Below, piece by piece: positions 24,183 to 35,800 of a stretch of DNA of 64,000 nucleotides (position 1 is the first letter of the stretch; every line of letters starts with the position of its first letter). The position numbers and the translations under genes were made by a program. Origin of the DNA: Mimachlamys varia (taxonomy: Eukaryota; Mollusca; Bivalvia; Pectinida; Pectinidae); NCBI GenBank assembly GCA_947623455.1, contig OX392534.1, forward strand, positions 10,364,001 through 10,428,000, read 5' to 3'. The notes under the pieces are model-generated. The model saw nothing but the letters and a program-made list of their open reading frames with translations, did not search any database and was not told the origin of the DNA.

Positions 24183-24757
24183 GTTAAGTAATTATCAGAC
24201 AATCATTTCATAGTGACATAGGTCCGTGTCTAGCCCCTGTGTTATGGAATAAAATAATACGTACTACAAAATGTATATAAGTGTATTAAAACCAAATGAA
24301 TGGGAATTGGTTGAGTAGGACCAGTGACGTTTTAAAGTTTACTTTAGATCAGGAAATCATCGAACAGGTTAAGTCTGAAAAAATGACAATTTGACAATGA
24401 CAATGATTGTTTGTACAGTATATATGATCGTATCCAATGAGTCGAATGACTTATTACGGATTTATATACCTCTACTTTATTTGCTATATATAAAAGTTAA
24501 CTGGCTATATTCCCACTTTTGTATCGACTTCACTTAGTTGTGTTTTAGTCTGAGAACTGAAACATACCTACCGAGCTAAAACACACCTATATTCGTGAGT
24601 GTCCGTCGAGCCAATCGGGCCAGAGGTGGGCAGAGCTTGTTGTCGAGTGCAGACGACACTTTCTTTTAATTATTTTCAAAATGGCGTTGACACGATTCTC
24701 TGAACTCGATGAAAATGCTCTACGGACTTGCCTTGTTTGTATCGGTATATTAAAACG
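24183..24757. other. Intergenic, nothing recognised
   Basis: AT-rich, no exon or repeat array seen. Confidence 0.45.
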
Positions 24758-24896
24758 GTTAAGGTGTGGGGTTGAGGGATATAGCAAGTTTCTGGTTTCC
24801 CTCAACCATGCCTATTTCCCGAGCCGAAGCCGAGGGAAATAGACCTGGTCTCTGAAAACAAGAACCTCGCTATATCCCTCATCCCCATACGTTAAC
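24758..24896. mobile_element. 139 bp hairpin element, MITE-like
   Basis: The arm gttaaggtgtggggttgagg then gatatagc at 24758-24785 pairs with the right end (gctatatccctcatccccat then acgttaac), and inner bases tttcccgagccgaagccgagggaaa form the loop palindrome. Similar in design to the element at 12110 but not in sequence. Confidence 0.68.
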
Positions 24897-25399
24897 TGTA
24901 TAATAAAGAACTTGAACTTAAAAAAAGGACCAACAGTTTATCTTGGTCAGATCCCATGGTATATTTTGTCTCTATACCGACTTTATGGTTTACCCCGTAT
25001 ACCTCAGTATACGTTACTTCCAGCCATTGTACACAGAGAGCGTAGGTGAGTCTAACCCCAGGATATCGAAGATGAGCCTGAGTGTATGTTGTTGTTTTAA
25101 AGGGGCAACTAAGCGAAGTTTGTTTGCTTTTGAATAATATCACCAAATATTTTATAAAATTGTAGTTTGGTATTCCTTGTGAACTATTCACACGGATATT
25201 TTGACAAAACTCTGTTTTCTATGCGTTTTTTAATTAATAATAGGGGGATCCTTAATCGTCCAACCCATGCAAATGAAACATCATGTTTACATTTATACAT
25301 CTCTGAGCAATTTGACACCCCACGGAGCATGCGTGTTTTCAGGTTAACCAATTTCCCTTCAAAGGGCCCCTGTGTGTGCGAGCTTTCAATAATATCTGC
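24897..25399. other. Intergenic, nothing recognised
   Basis: No splice-bounded open frame or repeat seen before the inverted-repeat arm at 25400. Confidence 0.45.
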
Positions 25400-27843
25400 T
25401 TTTGGTTAGTTTAAAGTATACCAACACACTTTCTCGAGGGATCTAATAATAATCGTATATATCATAACTGTTGACAACGTATTTCGTTAATCTAGCATAC
25501 CTTGAATGAACTACGTGCGAAATCCAATCCCTCGTCTCCTCGCGTCCAATCGTTTACAACACACATGGTGGCGTGGTTATTTCGTGCTATATTTTGATGT
25601 CGCTTTATTTGGTGCGGGACGCCGGTTGTAACACTTTTTTGGGGGGTGTCTGTAGCGGCGATATACACGTAACTAACTAACTAATTTGGTGCGGGCTTTC
25701 CCAATAATTAAACTGACCGCATCGGACATCGGCTACACGGTATCTAATTTTCAAGTACTGATTCCTTTGTCTGAATATAGGTATTTTTCATTCTAGTTGA
25801 TTTAAAACAAAAACGCGGGTTCCCTAAATTGCCTCTTTAAGGCGTGGATTGCATGTTCTCATACAAAATTTTCAAAACTGAAAGATTGCGTTTAGTTGCT
25901 GCGTTTGACCCCCCATCTTTGAAAATATTTTCTGAATAGAGAGGGATACCAATCATTTGGAATTAAGGACTAGGTACAGCCATATTGGTTGTTACCTGGA
26001 TGAAAATGGTAATATTGAAATTTTAATGTTTCCTTCTAATACATGGCATAAGCTTTATCCTATTATGTTAAATATTGATATAAAATGCAATTAAGCCCCC
26101 AAAATTAAAAAAATCTGTACTTAGGAAAAAATATTCAGTAAATAATATCGAAATGGGAGTGCGCAAATATGTTTCATATAGTTATTTGAAACATTTCAAA
26201 AAAATAATACAAAGTTACTGCAATGTTCATAGAATGATAACCCAGTGTTAAAATTTCGATAATATTCTGTAAATCAGAGTATCAGGGAGAAATACACAGG
26301 TACCCCCTCTAAAAAATGTCGTCCATTGCATGCTGTTTTCAGTTCAGGTAAAAGTAGTTACCTGTATCTCGTGGGGGCAATATACGGGCATTATTTTATA
26401 TTGAATAGGTCATTTGTCATGTAAATGTAAGTTTCGTGTCAAAAAAAGGTATAAAATTAAAATAATAACACCGACATAACGTAATTTACATGTACGATAC
26501 GGTTACCTAATTACTAATTAAGTTTGAGAAATGTATTTTGATACCAATGTGCCTCAACTGCCACACATGTTTACGATGGCAACAATTTACGCTAGTGATG
26601 TTTGACAGGTGCGAAGCCGAGAACGAATCGGTATAATCAGTGCCGAGTTAATACTGTTCGATCCACGCGGAAGTGTATCATATATACGAATTCCATCAGA
26701 ATTTATGCAACACAAATTAAACTTTGTTGACAATTCTTTCAAAATCATTAAATTACCTAAAAAAAACACTGCCGGAAGTGCCGAACAACATCTTTTCACG
26801 TGCTATACATTTGCACAAAAATGGAAAACTGGCAATCGCTAAAAACAATTTATCGTGATAGGAACGGGCAGTTTCTGCTTTGTGACGATATACCAAGTAA
26901 CATTTACCTTTACTGCATGCTTGAATCCAATTTAATTGTTAATTTTGTCGATGTTTCACCATGCCTCTAAGTAAGGCGTATGAATATATAAACAGTAAAT
27001 AGTTCAAAATGGACATAGGACAATTTTTCGCTACATGCTACGGGAAGATGTTTGATTTAAGAGATCTGACATGTCATAACTCGTCATACCGCAGACGGTA
27101 AGATTTTTGTTTTGGCTATGCGGCGTGCAACATAAATTTGCCGATCGGCGATGGAAATTTTAAAAATTTGATCCAGATGTAATCGGTGTCCTGAATGTAC
27201 GTAAATTACCATTCATGTGACGAGTACGTTCTCTTATTCTGCGGTTTACCATTGCAAGAGAGATTTATTCAAAAATCGAAGGCTCGTCTATCATTCTGTG
27301 TATATTAAAGTAACAAAAAATGATATTCATTGTTTTTATTATCTTTCGCAGTATTCTGCAAACGTGCACGCGTTTTTAGACATATAACATCAAATATCAG
27401 AAAAACCACCAAACGTACCAAAATATGGTTGAAATTATCGATTCTCCATCACAAAATGTACTTTGTGGTCTATTTTGGTCATGTATTTTGCAGTATTTAA
27501 TAAAATAACAAGTTTTGGTAAAAACACCTCCGCCATATTGAATTGTCCTGTACCTAGTCCTTAAAAAGTACATAGAGGATATCTAACAGTGTCTTCAGTG
27601 ATACCAAATATATTTCACGAGTGGGGCTAATATTTTGATATTTTTCACGAGTGCGCAGCACGAAATAACCGCGCCACCATGTGTGTTGTAAACGATTGGA
27701 CGCGAGGAGACGAGGGTTGGATTTCGCACGTAGTTCATTCAAGGTATGCTAGATTAACGAAATACGTTGTCAACAGTTATGATATATACGATTATTATTA
27801 GATCTCTCGAGAAAGTGTGTTGGTATACTTTAAACTAACCAAA
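25400..27843. repeat. Long inverted repeat: two 187-189 bp arms about 2.07 kb apart
   Basis: The left arm 25400-25588 and right arm 27657-27843 are reverse complements with only a handful of differences (for example gaggga versus gagaga, and ggcgtgg versus ggcgcgg). Between them sits another element, 25963-27564. The right arm is itself the interior of the element at 27579-28010, so the arms are probably two copies of one element family in opposite orientation. Confidence 0.85.
25963..27564. mobile_element. 1.6 kb element with 17 bp terminal inverted repeats
   Basis: TTAAGGACTAGGTACAG at 25963-25979 matches its exact complement at 27548-27564. The interior is AT-rich and has no open frame resembling a transposase, so it would be non-autonomous. 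The fact that both ends lie inside the larger inverted repeat suggests nested insertion. Confidence 0.6.
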
Positions 27844-28010
27844 ATCAAAATATTAGCCACACGAGTGGACTTCAGTAATACCAAATATATTTCTCGAGCG
27901 GGGCTAATATTTTGATATTTTTCACGAGTGCGCAGCACGAGTGCAAAAAATCAAAATATTAGCCACACGAGTGAAATGTGTTTGGTATTACTGAATATAC
28001 TGTTAGACAT
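27579..28010. mobile_element. About 430 bp element with long imperfect terminal inverted repeats
   Basis: The left end (atctaacagtgtcttcagtg, ataccaaatatatttcacga) pairs with the right end (gtattactgaatatactgtt, agacat). Motifs cgagtggggctaatattttg and tgatatttttcacgagtgcg appear three times in alternating orientation, at 27618, 27845-27870 and 27896-27965, pointing to internal rearrangement or one copy inserted in another. Confidence 0.65.
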
Positions 28011-28599
28011 TCTGTTTATTACATTTTTGTATGAAAATCTATAGTGGCAGCTTCTGATTTTCCCAACGTTTTTTGTAAGCAGCGTTCTGATTGGTCAAAT
28101 CAGAAGTGATATTTTTCACTAGTAAAAAATTTCACTTTTACAGAATGAGAATTTTTTTATATTTCACTGGTAAAAATGTAATAAAAATGTATATTAATGT
28201 GTCAACAATTTCAAAACACAAGTTTGTCTTCTGATGTCATACGTACAGGATCTGTTTCCCTAAAATTTAACAAGTATCCAAACATCGGACTACTCTCATT
28301 TAAAAACAGTTTTTAGTGGAAAGAAGCGTTGGAACTGCTGCCCAGTAGAAGTACGAATTTCATCCTCTCTCCCTTAAGCTTATATTCACAACAAATTATC
28401 GGTGGAAACTGCATTAGCATACATATAATTTCGATATTCATGCTTTCACTGAAAACAATACTGGAGTTTATCTTTGCGTCTGTAGTGATGTAAATGTAGT
28501 CGTGTAAATGACCCTTTAATTGTATATATATTTGGTCAAATTATAGTAGTTAAAGACGGTGGACTAACTGTGATATTTGTTTACCGTCCCTGTTATATC

Positions 28600-28680
28600 T
28601 TTGTTTTAAATGACCGTTTTCCTTACATAGGATCAATCACACTGGCTGTTAATAGGACGTAAAACAAAATAAACCAAACT
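28600..28680 (+). repeat. Fragment sharing the 3' tail of the SINE at 37843
   Basis: ctggctgttaataggacgta followed by aaacaaaataaacca matches the end of the intronic SINE at 37.8-38.06 kb. Only the tail is recognisable. Confidence 0.5.
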
Positions 28681-29865
28681 ACACAGGATCATACGGAAGA
28701 TTAACTTTTCTAAACAGGTCTTTTATTGTTGTAAGCACTATTATCATTATTATCGTTATAGATATACTACTTTATCATCATATCAATATCCTTTATACAC
28801 TTTATGCATTGATTCGTCATCACTCATGTCCATTACATGTACGCTGTTATCAATTGCATGCTTTATCGCTAAAAAAATAATAAGCACATATTTTGATTCT
28901 GAACGGACAACCCTGATGAGTAGAGCTACGTGGAAAATAGTTGTGTAATATCGATCTGGGCTCATCGTCCTAAATTGTAGTTCCATTTAATATCCACACT
29001 GGTGTCGATTATTTTGATCTTATCTAAGTGATTCTATGAACACACATAAAGCTATTAATAATACAGCGTCCATAAAGTATAAAATAAAACAGGGAAGATT
29101 TCAGTAGTGTCGTGCGCCGTGGAGCCAGGTGTTTTTATCTTATCGACTTATCAGCTATCAGTTTTTGTTTACAACGGTTATTACTGTCTTTTTTAATCGA
29201 CCTTCTTGTTTTCCCCTGAAGCAGTAATGTGTCAATTTAGCATGATATTTTTGCAAGTGAAGAGAAATACCAAACCTTTTACTTGTCGACCGGTTCACAG
29301 CCCAAGGCAAAAGTACTGTTATCTGGAGTTATCGTTCTGTAGTTGACATTCCGTCCACGGGACGGCGCCACTGGTTGTTTATTACCTGTCCACGCCAGGT
29401 GTGCTATTTCTGGCAACATCGATGGCCGCCGTGGAATTCAAAAAATCAAGTGCGGAAGAGAGTTTATATGTGATTAACTTCGTCTGATCTTTGATCCATT
29501 TGACCAATAACGGACATCTGATCGATACGCCCGTGCTCGTGTACAGGTGAAATCGGGACAGGTGAGGGGAACGTGACGTTCACACATACACACAGGTGAG
29601 GTGTGTGTGTGGTATGACAGTTTACTTGGGGACAATACCCTTTATGAATGCGTCATATGTGAAGTATGGCTCTAATTACTCATAAACCCGGGTGTATACG
29701 GAAGTAATCAGTGTATGGGACAGACAGCAACCATCGTGGTACTATAATCAGTACAGACGAGAAAGGACACGTAAAAAACATTTACACCTGAGCGTGTGTC
29801 TGGACAATATACCTGTCGGGTATATCAAACTGTGAGGGACCTATCGGCGTGGACGTCCACATAGA
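28681..29865 (+). promoter_or_regulatory. Upstream region of the CUB receptor gene
   Basis: No other gene is seen. Base composition becomes less AT-rich from about 29300. No TATA box or initiator can be fixed, and splice-like words (acaggtgagg at 29560) could mean an untranslated first exon upstream. Confidence 0.3.
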
Positions 29866-32800
29866 ATGCGAAATGGCCTTAAAGGGGCTATCGCACACGG
29901 ATATACATATGTTCTTATAGCGATATGCCTGATAATAACACAACAGCCGACTGTCTCGTCGGAAGAGTTGGGTAAGTTGTGATATATGAGCGAGATCTGA
30001 ACCACCGCGTCCTCAAACTGTTCCCATTTTAACACACATACACTGTACGTTGTTACGAGGATATACAAGTCCTCGATTCTTTATGTCAAGTTATTATATA
30101 CAGTCAATTAGTTGTTATTAATTCCACAGTTTATTGTTGTTATCAAAGCGTAACTATTTTGTCAATTCCCCATTAATGCCAACATATATACCTACATGAT
30201 TGGTGTAGGTACCCCACCCATACGTACAGACTACCGAATACCGTTATACAAGTACTAACTGTCGTACTGGAGACCACACCTGTATACATGGCGGGACGAT
30301 TCACCTACAGCACTGTCGATAATTAACGTCTATTATATACGGGTGTGACCCACAGCTGATCAGTATGACCTTGTTCTACCCCCCACACCCATTGTGGAGG
30401 TCAAGTCATCCCCCAACAATGTATAACGACTTCTGTGTTAATGACTGTGTAATGACTTACCTGGGCATTCCTTACCTGTTTACTCATGCGTGTCGTGTGG
30501 CCCGAGTACCCAGTCTGGACCTAGACCAAGATTATACAGTATCCTAAAAGTGTGACTCTTCTCAATCTCCTGGTGGTGTATAGGACAGCAGGACATATGA
30601 AATAGAATCTCAGTATGTTTTCGATATTTAATATGAAACTATATTATAGCATTAGTAGAACTGTTCAATAGCAGGGATGTATGTACATGTCTATTACGTA
30701 AATCCTTGGGTCTAGTATAAAATGGTTTTATACGTCTCTGGTAATCAAAATTATCGACATGGTGTTGTACTGCTACATGTATATGATATACATATGTCTG
30801 TGTACCTCTCCGTGGCTTTATTTTTCATCCCAGGTACAGGCCTAAATTAATCTATCAAACCGGTAGTTCACCAGAGACGTATAAACTACTTTTATAAGTC
30901 TTCGGGTTGACATTTTAATGACATGTTTATATATTGATTTCACAGCTACACAGATAAGGTACATGTAACATTCGTGATATGTACATTGTATGTACTTCAG
31001 AGTTTCGCGATGTAGTGTATAACTGTATCGCACTCTAAAATGGCCTCTTTACCCTAAAAATAGAGACATACCACAGGGAGGGATCAAGATTTACCTGCTG
31101 GAACTGAAAGCCTTTCACTTCGAATTACAATTAATGTCATCATACAAATACTGAATTTACATGAGTTATTAACTTATTTTATTTTTACTAGTAATACACA
31201 AAACAGACGTTACAGGGAAGTGTAGACCAAGATGTTATGTTCACCATAACACCAGAAATGAGATTTATCAAGGTCACCACGTCAAGGTTACTATATATAT
31301 ACATATGTACATGTATACGTGGTGACCAACCTGTAAGACAATCATTTGACACATTTTGTGGTAAACAATATCATCGTAGCAGACACAGGGATTAACCTTG
31401 GACATGTGGAATGTGCTGTATACGTATACTGGCACACTGAATACATATGTATATATATGGGCACCGATGTTATGTTTCCAAATGTTGGACACATTTCAGA
31501 CTATCCAATGTTTCAATAGTCATTTGTTTGTATTTTGGACTTCTGTAAGTGATTCTGAAAATATTTTCGAAAACGCCGTTTTAGCTTGTATTTTGGACTT
31601 CTGTAAGTGATTCTAAAAATATTTTCGAAAACACCGTTTTAGCTTGTATTTTGGACTTCTGTAAGTGATTCTAAAAATATTTTCGAAAACACCGTTTTAA
31701 CTCTACTGACATCATTTAATTGTGAGGTGTTTAGTCCTTTTTATTTCAAAATTATACAGTGCACAGGGCACAGTTTAAATATTTAGGCGTCTGAGACTCC
31801 TAGTACACCTACAATTTCACCTTGCAGAAATTCGTGTGTGTGCATATTCCTGACCCAAACATTGAAAAGTGTTGTTGAGAAAAAAACAAGTTCAGAAAAG
31901 TGGTTATTAAAAAACTCCAGAATGATGTATATTAATGTTGTCCGGGTATAGTGTCTTTGAGAAGAAATATGTCATCATTTATTTAACATAACCTGACTGG
32001 TGTGTTTTGTGATCTTTTGAATATAATGAAGTTGTACATGTAAATACATGCCCTATATTGTGCTGTAAGTTTTTTTCCATGCAACCCTAACTTCTATAAA
32101 ACGTAACCCAAACTCCTGTAAAACGCAATCCTCACTTCTGTAAAACGTAACCCTAACTTCTGTATTCCACTCTGGTCTAAGTTTCGTTACGTCACTATCT
32201 ACAAAGGTCCTATATTACAGGTCAGGTTGCATGTTTATACTTGACCAGCAGTGACACTGACGCCCACAGACATGTATCCACACAGCGTTTTCTGCTAAAA
32301 ACGTTGATAGTATTGTAGACTTTACAGCACACCTTACTGTCCCAGGACGTACGATACCGGCCCAGACGTATGTAGGTTATCACACAGGACTGACGTAACG
32401 CGCAGACACTGTATACCTTTCGGCTAATCTCCGCGTTATGTAACGAGATCCCTCGAGGGAAAACGACATCATATCAGACACGAGGAGGTGTTACTACAAC
32501 TGTAGTCGTCGTTTTAACTACAAAAATGTATACAAGTGCATGATAGCGACACTCCCATCACCAATAAGCTCGCATGAATTAAAATCCCTATACACTGGAG
32601 CTCACTATATAGCTACCAATCTCAAACCTTTATCCCAACACGGTTTGATATATGGGTTTTAGTCTTCCAGTATCAAACTCAATCTCTTACTTATGTCACA
32701 TAATGTTTATGTCAACTCTTGAATTTTCTCCAAGGTTTCAGCTTCAGATGAACGCTTGACTGTATTGCCAAGACTACAAAAAGCACCATAATTAGTTAAG

Positions 32801-35800
32801 CTATCTTCTAGTTTCACCATCTTCCCATGTTTTCATTATCCCGTTGAATCATATACAATAGCCCACTAATTAACGTCATGGGTAAGTCGTTGCTCTATCC
32901 CGATCCCCAATTACCCTCCAAACTGTAGTTAACCCTAGGCCTCCGCTTCACCGACAACTCTCGGCTTCAATACTCATTTTTCAATCGTCCTGCTGAAATG
33001 ATGACATGATAAGGAGACATGATTTATCTCTATCATTAACAACAGAACGTACAGCTCTAGCATATACAAAAGGTAACATAATGTATCAGCATAGCCGAGC
33101 AGCGAGACAAAAGGTCGACAAGAGGGAAAACAAAGAAGACATGGCCGTCTGCAGTCTTCTGTCTGTGGTCTTATGTCTGTAGGCATTAATGTATACTAAA
33201 GCAATAATCTGTCGAACCTAATATGACAAACACATACTCATGTTGAACACACACCTGACAACACTGTGGCGCAACCAGTTGTCAATAAAGATAGATAAGG
33301 GTAATGGATGACAGGGTTGTTTTGATACCTAACATGACGTAAGTCTCCAAGTCCTGTGCATGTTAGTCATACTAGTCCAGGACTTTGTCCACGTGTTGTT
33401 GTACTACTACATTAATTACATGTGTCGGCGTCATACCTTACCGGTCCCCGGTCATATGTCTCATGTGTCGGCGTCATACCGGTCCCCGGTCATATGTCTC
33501 ATGTGTCGGCGTCATACCGGTCCTCGGTCATATGTCCATGTGTAGGAGTCATACTGGTCCCCGGTCGTATGTCCATGTGTAGGAGTCATACTGGTCCCCG
33601 GTCATATGTCCTTGTGTAGGAGTCATACTGGTCCCCGGTCGTATGTCCATGTGTAGGAGTCATACTGGTCCCCGGTCATATGTCCTTGTGTAGGAATCAT
33701 ACTGGTCCCCGGTCGTATGTCCATGTGTAGGAGTCATACCGGTCCCCAGTCATATGTCCATGTGTAGGAGTCATACCGGTCCCCAGTCATAGGTCCATGT
33801 GTCGGAGTCACAGTGGTCCCTCCTGTCATATGTACATATGTCGGAGTCATACTGGTCCCCGGTCATATGTACATATGTCGGAGTCACAGTGGTCCCCGGT
33901 CATATGTCCATGTGTCGGCGTCATACCAGTCCCTGGTCATATGTCCATGTGTCGGAGTCATACCGGTCCCCGGTCATATGTCCATGTGTCGGCGTCATAC
34001 TGGTCCCCGGTCATATCTCTATGTGTCGGCGTCATACCGTTCCCTGGTCATATGTCCATGTGTCGGCGTCATACCGGTCCCCGGTCATATGTCTATGTGT
34101 CGGCGTCATACTGGTCCCCGGTCATATCTCCATGTGTCGGCGTCATACCGGTCATATGTCCATGTGTCGGCGTCATACCGGTACCCGGTCATATGTCCAT
34201 GTGTTGGAATCATACCGGTCCCCGGTCATATGTCCATGTGTCGGCGTCATACCGGTCCCTGGTCATATGTCCATGTGTTGGAGTCATACCGGTCCCCGGT
34301 CATATGTCCATGTGTCGGCGCCATACCGGTCCCTGGTCATATGTCCATGTGTCGGCGTCATACCGGTCCCCGGTCATATGTCTATGTGTCGGCGTCATAC
34401 TGGTCCCCGGTCATATCTCCATGTGTCGGCGTCATACCGGTCCCCGGTCATATGTCCATGTGTCGGCGTCATACCGGTCCCCGGTCATATGTCCATGTGT
34501 TGGAGTCATACCGGTCCCCGGTCATATGTCCATGTGTCGGCGTCATACCGGTCCCCGGTCATATCTCCATGTGTCGGCGTCATATCGGTCCCCGGTCATA
34601 TGTCCATGTGTCGGCGTCATACCGGTCCCCGGTCATATGTCCATGTGTTGGAGTCATACCGGTCTCCAGTCATATGTCCATGTGTCGGAGTCATACCGGT
34701 CCCCAGTCATATGTACATATGTCGGAGTCATACCGGTCCCCAGTCATATGTCCATGTGTCGGAGTCATACCGGTCCCCAGTCATATGTCCATGTGTCGGA
34801 GTCATACCGGTCCCCGGTCATATGTCCATGTGTTGGAGTCATACCTTACCGGTCCCCGGTCATATGTCCATGTGTTGGAGTCATACCTTACCGGTCCCCG
34901 GTCATATGTCCATATGTTGGAGTCATACCTTACCGGTCCCCGGTCATATGTCCATGTGTTGGAGTCATACCTAACCGGTTCCCTGTCATATGTCCATGTG
35001 TTGGAGTCATACCGGTCCCCGGTCATATGTCCATGTGTCGGCGTCATACCTAACCGGCCCCCGTTCATATGTCCTTGTGTCGGCGTCATACTGGTCCCCC
35101 GGTCATATCTCCATGTGTCGGCGTCATACTGGTCCCCGGTCATATCTCCATGTGTCGGCGTCATACCGGTCCCCGGTCGTATGTCCCTGTGTCGGCGTCA
35201 TACCGGTCCCCGGTCATATGTCCATGTGTTGGCGTCATACCGGTCCCCAGTCATATGTCCATGTGTCGGCGTCATACCGGTCCCCGGTCGTATGTCCATG
35301 TGTTGGAGTCATACCGGTCCCCAGTGATATGTCCATGTGTTGGAGTCATACTGGTCCCCGGTCATATGTCCATGTGTTGGAGTCATACCGGTCCCCGGTC
35401 GTATGTCCATGTGTTGGAGTCATATCGGTCCCCAGTCATATGTCCATGTGTCGGAGTCATACTGGTCCCCGGTCATATGTCCATGTGTCGGCGTCATACT
35501 GGTCTCCAGTCATATGTCCATGTGTCGGCGTCATACTGGTCTCCAGTCATATGTCCATGTGTCGGAGTCATACTGGTCCCCGGTAATATGTCCATGTGTC
35601 GGCGTCATACTGGTCCCCGGTCATATGTCCATGTGTCGGCGTCATACTGGTCTCCAGTCATATGTCCATGTGTCGGCGTCATACCGGTCTCCAGTCATAT
35701 GTCCATGTGTTGGAGTCATACTGGTCCCCGGTCATATGTCCATGTGTCGGCGTCATACCTAACCGGTCCCCGGTCGTATGTCTATGTGTTGGAGTCATAC

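Larger units (their letters stand above)
29972..33423 (+). other. Intron 1 of the CUB receptor, 5' part
   Basis: Starts GTAAGT. Apart from the short tandem repeats at 31530 and 32083, no exon or RNA gene is recognised. An additional ectodomain exon hidden here cannot be excluded, but none is needed to keep the frame. Confidence 0.5.

Noticed and set aside
32083..32165. Telomere-like taaccc words
   Set aside because: The period is 22-24 bp and the words are not in tandem; this is an ordinary degenerate repeat.
33799..35327. Overlapping 390-500 codon open frames
   Set aside because: All three forward frames are open because the 37 bp unit has no stop in any phase. It is an intronic minisatellite.
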